8,631 bases of DNA from Chromatiales bacterium. GTDB taxonomy: Bacteria > Pseudomonadota > Gammaproteobacteria > Chromatiales > Chromatiaceae. The DNA lies in NCBI GenBank assembly GCA_022360595.1, contig JAKSCN010000267.1, positions 1-8,631 of the forward strand, given 5' to 3'. The position numbers and the translations under genes are program-made. Positions 6,253-8,631 of the stretch are shown here, piece by piece (positions within the stretch are counted from its first letter, which is position 1; each line of letters opens with the position of its first letter). A model generated the notes under the pieces. That model made no database searches. It had not been told where the DNA came from and saw nothing but the letters and a program-made list of their open reading frames with translations.

Positions 6253-8238
6253 TTAGGCTGCTGACTGTGTGCGGCTCAGGATTCGATTCTCCAGCTCACC
6301 AATTAGATCGACAATTTTCTGGGAGAGTGGGCCAATTTTTTCATATTCAGCCTCCGCGGCGTCAATTTTTCCAGACTCCTTCAGGTCGACAATATGGCGA
6401 ATCAGTCGGTGGATCTCTGCGTGAGGGCCTTCCAGCGCTCTCATCTCCTGCAGATTACCAAACTCCTGTAAGCCTTTGGAGTAATACCATTGGCCCAGAG
6501 AGCAATCCTTGTGCGAGACCGCCTGTTCCTTATTGAGATGGCCATGGCCATTCAAAAATTCACGTAGCTGAATCCGCCAAGCCATATGCGCAGCCTTAGC
6601 CTGCTCAAGTTGAACAGAGAGATCCTCGATTTGGAAGGAGGAGGTATGGGTGCGAAGTTCGTCTACCTTATCGCTGATCAAATTGGTATCTTCCAGGGTC
6701 TGCTCAGCCAGTTGTGTCGTGTTGTTTGCTTCAACATTGATATTGGCTATGTTGCGGCTCATCTCTTCAGTGACGGAACTCTGTTGATTGACTGCCGTGG
6801 CGATCTGGGAGGTCATGTCACTGATGACACCGATTTCATTGACAATGATGTTGAGAGCACCCCCCGCTTTCTCTATACGCCCGGATGTTTCTACCGTCTC
6901 GGTTTGGCTCTCCTCCATAACCGCCACGGCTTGGCGTGCTTCAGATTGCAGGCGTTCGATCATCTGATTGATCTCATCGGTAGAGCCTTTGGTCTTGGCC
7001 GCCAGGGCGCGAACTTCATCGGCAACTACCGCAAATCCCCGGCCATGTTCACCGGCTCTGGCCGCTTCAATGGCGGCGTTCAGGGCAAGCAGATTTGTCT
7101 GTTCAGAGATGCTGCTGATCACTTCAACAACCTTGCTTACTTCGTTACTCTCATTCTCCAACCTGCCAATAACCTTCGAGGCCGCTTCAATACGGCTGCG
7201 CAGTGTGTCGATAGCGGTGATGGTTTGTGCCATCGCCTGGCTGCCACTGTCGGCTTCGGTTTTGGCGTTCTGGGCAGAGTCCGCTGCCATGTTGGTGTTT
7301 CTTGCCACATCTTGTACGGTGGCGGACATCTCTTCCATGGCAGTCGCGATCTGATCGATCTCCTGGTGTTGGGTACGCACGCCGGTGACGGTCTGATCAA
7401 TTTTATGGTTCTGTTTTACGATGGCGATGCCCACGGTGGCGGCTGATTTGGCCACCAACGTAATGATGTGATTGAAACGCTCCATCAGCGAGTTGTAGGA
7501 GGTGCATAGATCGGCGATCTCACTGGCGCCATCTTCAGACAGTCGGAAGCGAACATCGTTGCTCTTTTCGGCTTCAACCAATGCGCTGCGAACAGTGGTG
7601 ATGCCTTTGATGATTGATCTGCCCATCAACAGAATCAGAGTCCAGATCAGGGTGATGGTGATCAATGTGCCCCAGAAGACGAGCACATGGGCGTTAGAAG
7701 TATGTTCGCTGATCGCGCCTCGTATTTCGCCTGTTAGATGGGTGTATGCGTTGTCCAGTACGATAAACCCCTCCAGAGCGGGGGAGTCGTTGATTTTAAC
7801 CACCGAGTCTATCTCAACCGGTGTGGCGCCTTGCTTGACCATCTTCTCGACCACCGGGACTTGAGACTGGTACTGTTTAGCGACACTTTGGATTTTCGTA
7901 AGCGCTTGTTTTTCTTCATTCGTGAGTTCAGGGAGGCCTCGATATTCATCAAGCAGGGATAACAGTTTGGAGAAGTTGTTATCCAGCTTGGAAAGATATT
8001 TGTCGCTGCCACGAAGGACATAATTTTTGAAGTTGTGAATAGCACTGCCATAGCCGAATTCGGCTTTGATATTCATCAACAGGGATTGGCGTTTTGTAAC
8101 ACTATTTTCGTAATAGTTCCAGTCATTGACAATGGGCTCGAAATTTTGATTGGCGCCGATACCGGCAAGAATCAAGATTACAGAGACGATAGCAAGGACT
8201 GCGTAGAATTGTGTCATCAGTCGGGACTTGCGAAACAT
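6253..8238 (-). CDS. Methyl-accepting chemotaxis protein with C-terminal CZB zinc-binding domain
   Basis: Transmembrane chemoreceptor, 661 residues, expected to signal through CheW/CheA to the flagellar motor. Order: cytoplasmic start; TM1 ~10-28; periplasmic, mostly helical sensor 29-186 with the motif GYGSAIHNFKNYVLRG at 62-77; TM2 ~187-206; HAMP ~207-260; MCP coiled-coil ~290-530, with the conserved tip EQTNLLALNAAIEAARAGEH at 379-398 followed by GRGFAVVADEVRALA. The C-terminal CZB domain (~548-640) has H551, C579 in HKDCSLGQWYY, H606 and H610. Spacings of 28, 27 and 4 nearly match the zinc ligands of E. coli DgcZ (H22, C52, H79, H83), so it should bind zinc. No NWETF-type CheR/CheB tether is present. 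Start ATG 8238 has AAGGTGG six bases upstream. No che gene is adjacent. The periplasmic ligand is unknown. Confidence 0.95.
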   Translation of the reverse strand: MFRKSRLMTQFYAVLAIVSVILILAGIGANQNFEPIVNDWNYYENSVTKRQSLLMNIKAEFGYGSAIHNFKNYVLRGSDKYLSKLDNNFSKLLSLLDEYRGLPELTNEEKQALTKIQSVAKQYQSQVPVVEKMVKQGATPVEIDSVVKINDSPALEGFIVLDNAYTHLTGEIRGAISEHTSNAHVLVFWGTLITITLIWTLILLMGRSIIKGITTVRSALVEAEKSNDVRFRLSEDGASEIADLCTSYNSLMERFNHIITLVAKSAATVGIAIVKQNHKIDQTVTGVRTQHQEIDQIATAMEEMSATVQDVARNTNMAADSAQNAKTEADSGSQAMAQTITAIDTLRSRIEAASKVIGRLENESNEVSKVVEVISSISEQTNLLALNAAIEAARAGEHGRGFAVVADEVRALAAKTKGSTDEINQMIERLQSEARQAVAVMEESQTETVETSGRIEKAGGALNIIVNEIGVISDMTSQIATAVNQQSSVTEEMSRNIANINVEANNTTQLAEQTLEDTNLISDKVDELRTHTSSFQIEDLSVQLEQAKAAHMAWRIQLREFLNGHGHLNKEQAVSHKDCSLGQWYYSKGLQEFGNLQEMRALEGPHAEIHRLIRHIVDLKESGKIDAAEAEYEKIGPLSQKIVDLIGELENRILSRTQSAA

Positions 8239-8307
8239 TTGTAACCACCTTAACTGCTAGCGTCCTGCGTGATAGAAAAGTGTCTCCTTTTTGTCGTGCT
8301 ACCCCCC

Positions 8308-8334
8308 TTAACGGTTGCCGAAATAAATCCTTTA
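8308..8334 (-). promoter_or_regulatory. Putative sigma-28 (FliA) promoter of the chemoreceptor gene
   Basis: Minus strand: TAAAGGAT (8334-8327), exactly 11 bases, then ACCGTTAA (8315-8308). The FliA consensus is TAAAGTTT-N11-GCCGATAA, giving 6/8 matches in each box with ideal spacing. The start point would be near 8301, with a leader of about 60 nt before ATG 8238. Chemoreceptor genes are commonly FliA-driven, which supports the reading. Confidence 0.6.
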
Positions 8335-8356
8335 GTAATTTTTTAATTCATGTTTC

Positions 8357-8396
8357 ACCAATGTTTACATAGCCTTAGTCACGATTGTAAATTGGT
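8357..8396. repeat. Imperfect inverted repeat upstream of the FliA promoter
   Basis: ACCAATGTTTACA (8357-8369) pairs with TGTAAATTGGT (8386-8396) except for a two-base TG bulge, across a 16-base loop. It begins about 22 bp upstream of the -35 element in an AT-rich stretch. It may be an operator or a weak terminator for transcription entering from the right. Apart from this, the promoter and the leader, I see nothing coding in 8239-8489. Confidence 0.4.
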
Positions 8397-8489
8397 TTTA
8401 AATAGGAATTAAAGTGTGTGCGATGTGTGGAGCGGGAGAGAGGAAATGCTTTGATAAGAGGTTAAAGAGTTATGACTTGAGGTAGTAGT

Positions 8490-8594
8490 TCAGAGTGTTT
8501 TCGCCTGGTCGGGTCGAATGGCCAGCATCAGTAGCAGGCTGATGGCCCAAAGAGCCAGCGCCAGCAATAGCACACCACCTAGGGCCTGTTGATA
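8490..8594 (-). pseudogene. Fragment of a membrane-protein gene (C-terminal transmembrane segment)
   Basis: On the minus strand a 34-codon stretch begins YQQALGGVLLLALALWAIS, continues as a hydrophobic helix, and ends ...AIRPDQAKTL before TGA at 8492-8490. This is a clean ~20-residue transmembrane segment with a positively charged end, as in the last helix of a transporter. Immediately upstream an in-frame TAG (8597-8595) closes the frame, and from there the DNA becomes AT-rich. It may be the tail of a gene broken by a frameshift, rearrangement or insertion near 8588-8597, or a small membrane protein starting at the GTG codon inside the stretch. No family could be assigned. No ribosome site or ATG supports a complete gene here. 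Confidence 0.35.
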
Positions 8595-8631
8595 CTAATT
8601 TAATTATCACTGCCAAGGCCATTTTTTGTCC

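Noticed and set aside
6586..7446. Plus-strand 286-codon ORF opposite the chemoreceptor
   Set aside because: It lies wholly antisense to the conserved MCP signalling domain; its length comes from the base composition of the helical coding strand, and the product resembles no family.
8470..8622. Minus-strand 50-codon ORF starting MALAVIIKLV at the right edge
   Set aside because: It is in a different frame from the clear transmembrane-coding stretch at 8490-8594, has no Shine-Dalgarno, and its residue composition looks like an out-of-frame shadow.
1..8631. CRISPR arrays, tRNA or rRNA genes, complete insertion sequences, phage genes
   Set aside because: I looked for regularly spaced direct repeats, cloverleaf signatures and transposase or integrase motifs and saw none.

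Overview
The window reads as chromosomal DNA of a gammaproteobacterium. RlmA, NudC, RhtB, DsbC, CmoA and CmoB all align from memory with Enterobacteria/Pseudomonas-type proteins. The moderate GC content, the CbiX-type tail at the left edge and a chemoreceptor with a C-terminal zinc domain would suit a free-living or symbiotic relative of the Chromatiales. That placement is inference. Almost everything is core housekeeping, and I did not find a convincing new multi-gene system.

Left block (1-2416, minus strand): rhtB (amino-acid/homoserine efflux), nudC (NAD(H)/NAD-capped RNA pyrophosphatase) and rlmA (23S rRNA G745-type methyltransferase) form a compact cluster. rhtB and nudC overlap by 4 nt at a TTGA, with nudC starting at TTG. 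nudC and rlmA are 40 nt apart. rlmA runs off the left edge. Its last ~40 codons do not look like RlmA but like the C-terminal MxCxxC / His-rich tail of the cobaltochelatase CbiX, so the left edge looks chimeric.

Middle block (2417-4377, plus strand): a 157-bp divergent intergenic region leads into dsbC, the periplasmic disulfide isomerase, which is closed by a strong intrinsic terminator (3326-3354). A possible 22-codon small ORF with a good Shine-Dalgarno follows, then an exported protein of unknown function with a near-consensus ribosome site. This gene converges on cmoB over a 13-bp perfect inverted repeat.

Right block (4400-8238, minus strand): cmoA-cmoB are translationally coupled (ATGA overlap) and make 5-carboxymethoxyuridine at tRNA position 34. 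A perfect TATAAT lies just before cmoA. Upstream, a monocistronic chemoreceptor carries a periplasmic sensor, HAMP, MCP signalling and a complete CZB zinc-binding domain. It ends at a hairpin and is preceded by a good FliA (sigma-28)-type promoter, which would tie it to flagellar chemotaxis.

Right edge (8239-8631): the promoter region of the chemoreceptor, an imperfect inverted repeat, and a 34-codon stretch coding a membrane segment that is cut by a stop codon. It looks like the remnant or tail of a membrane-protein gene.
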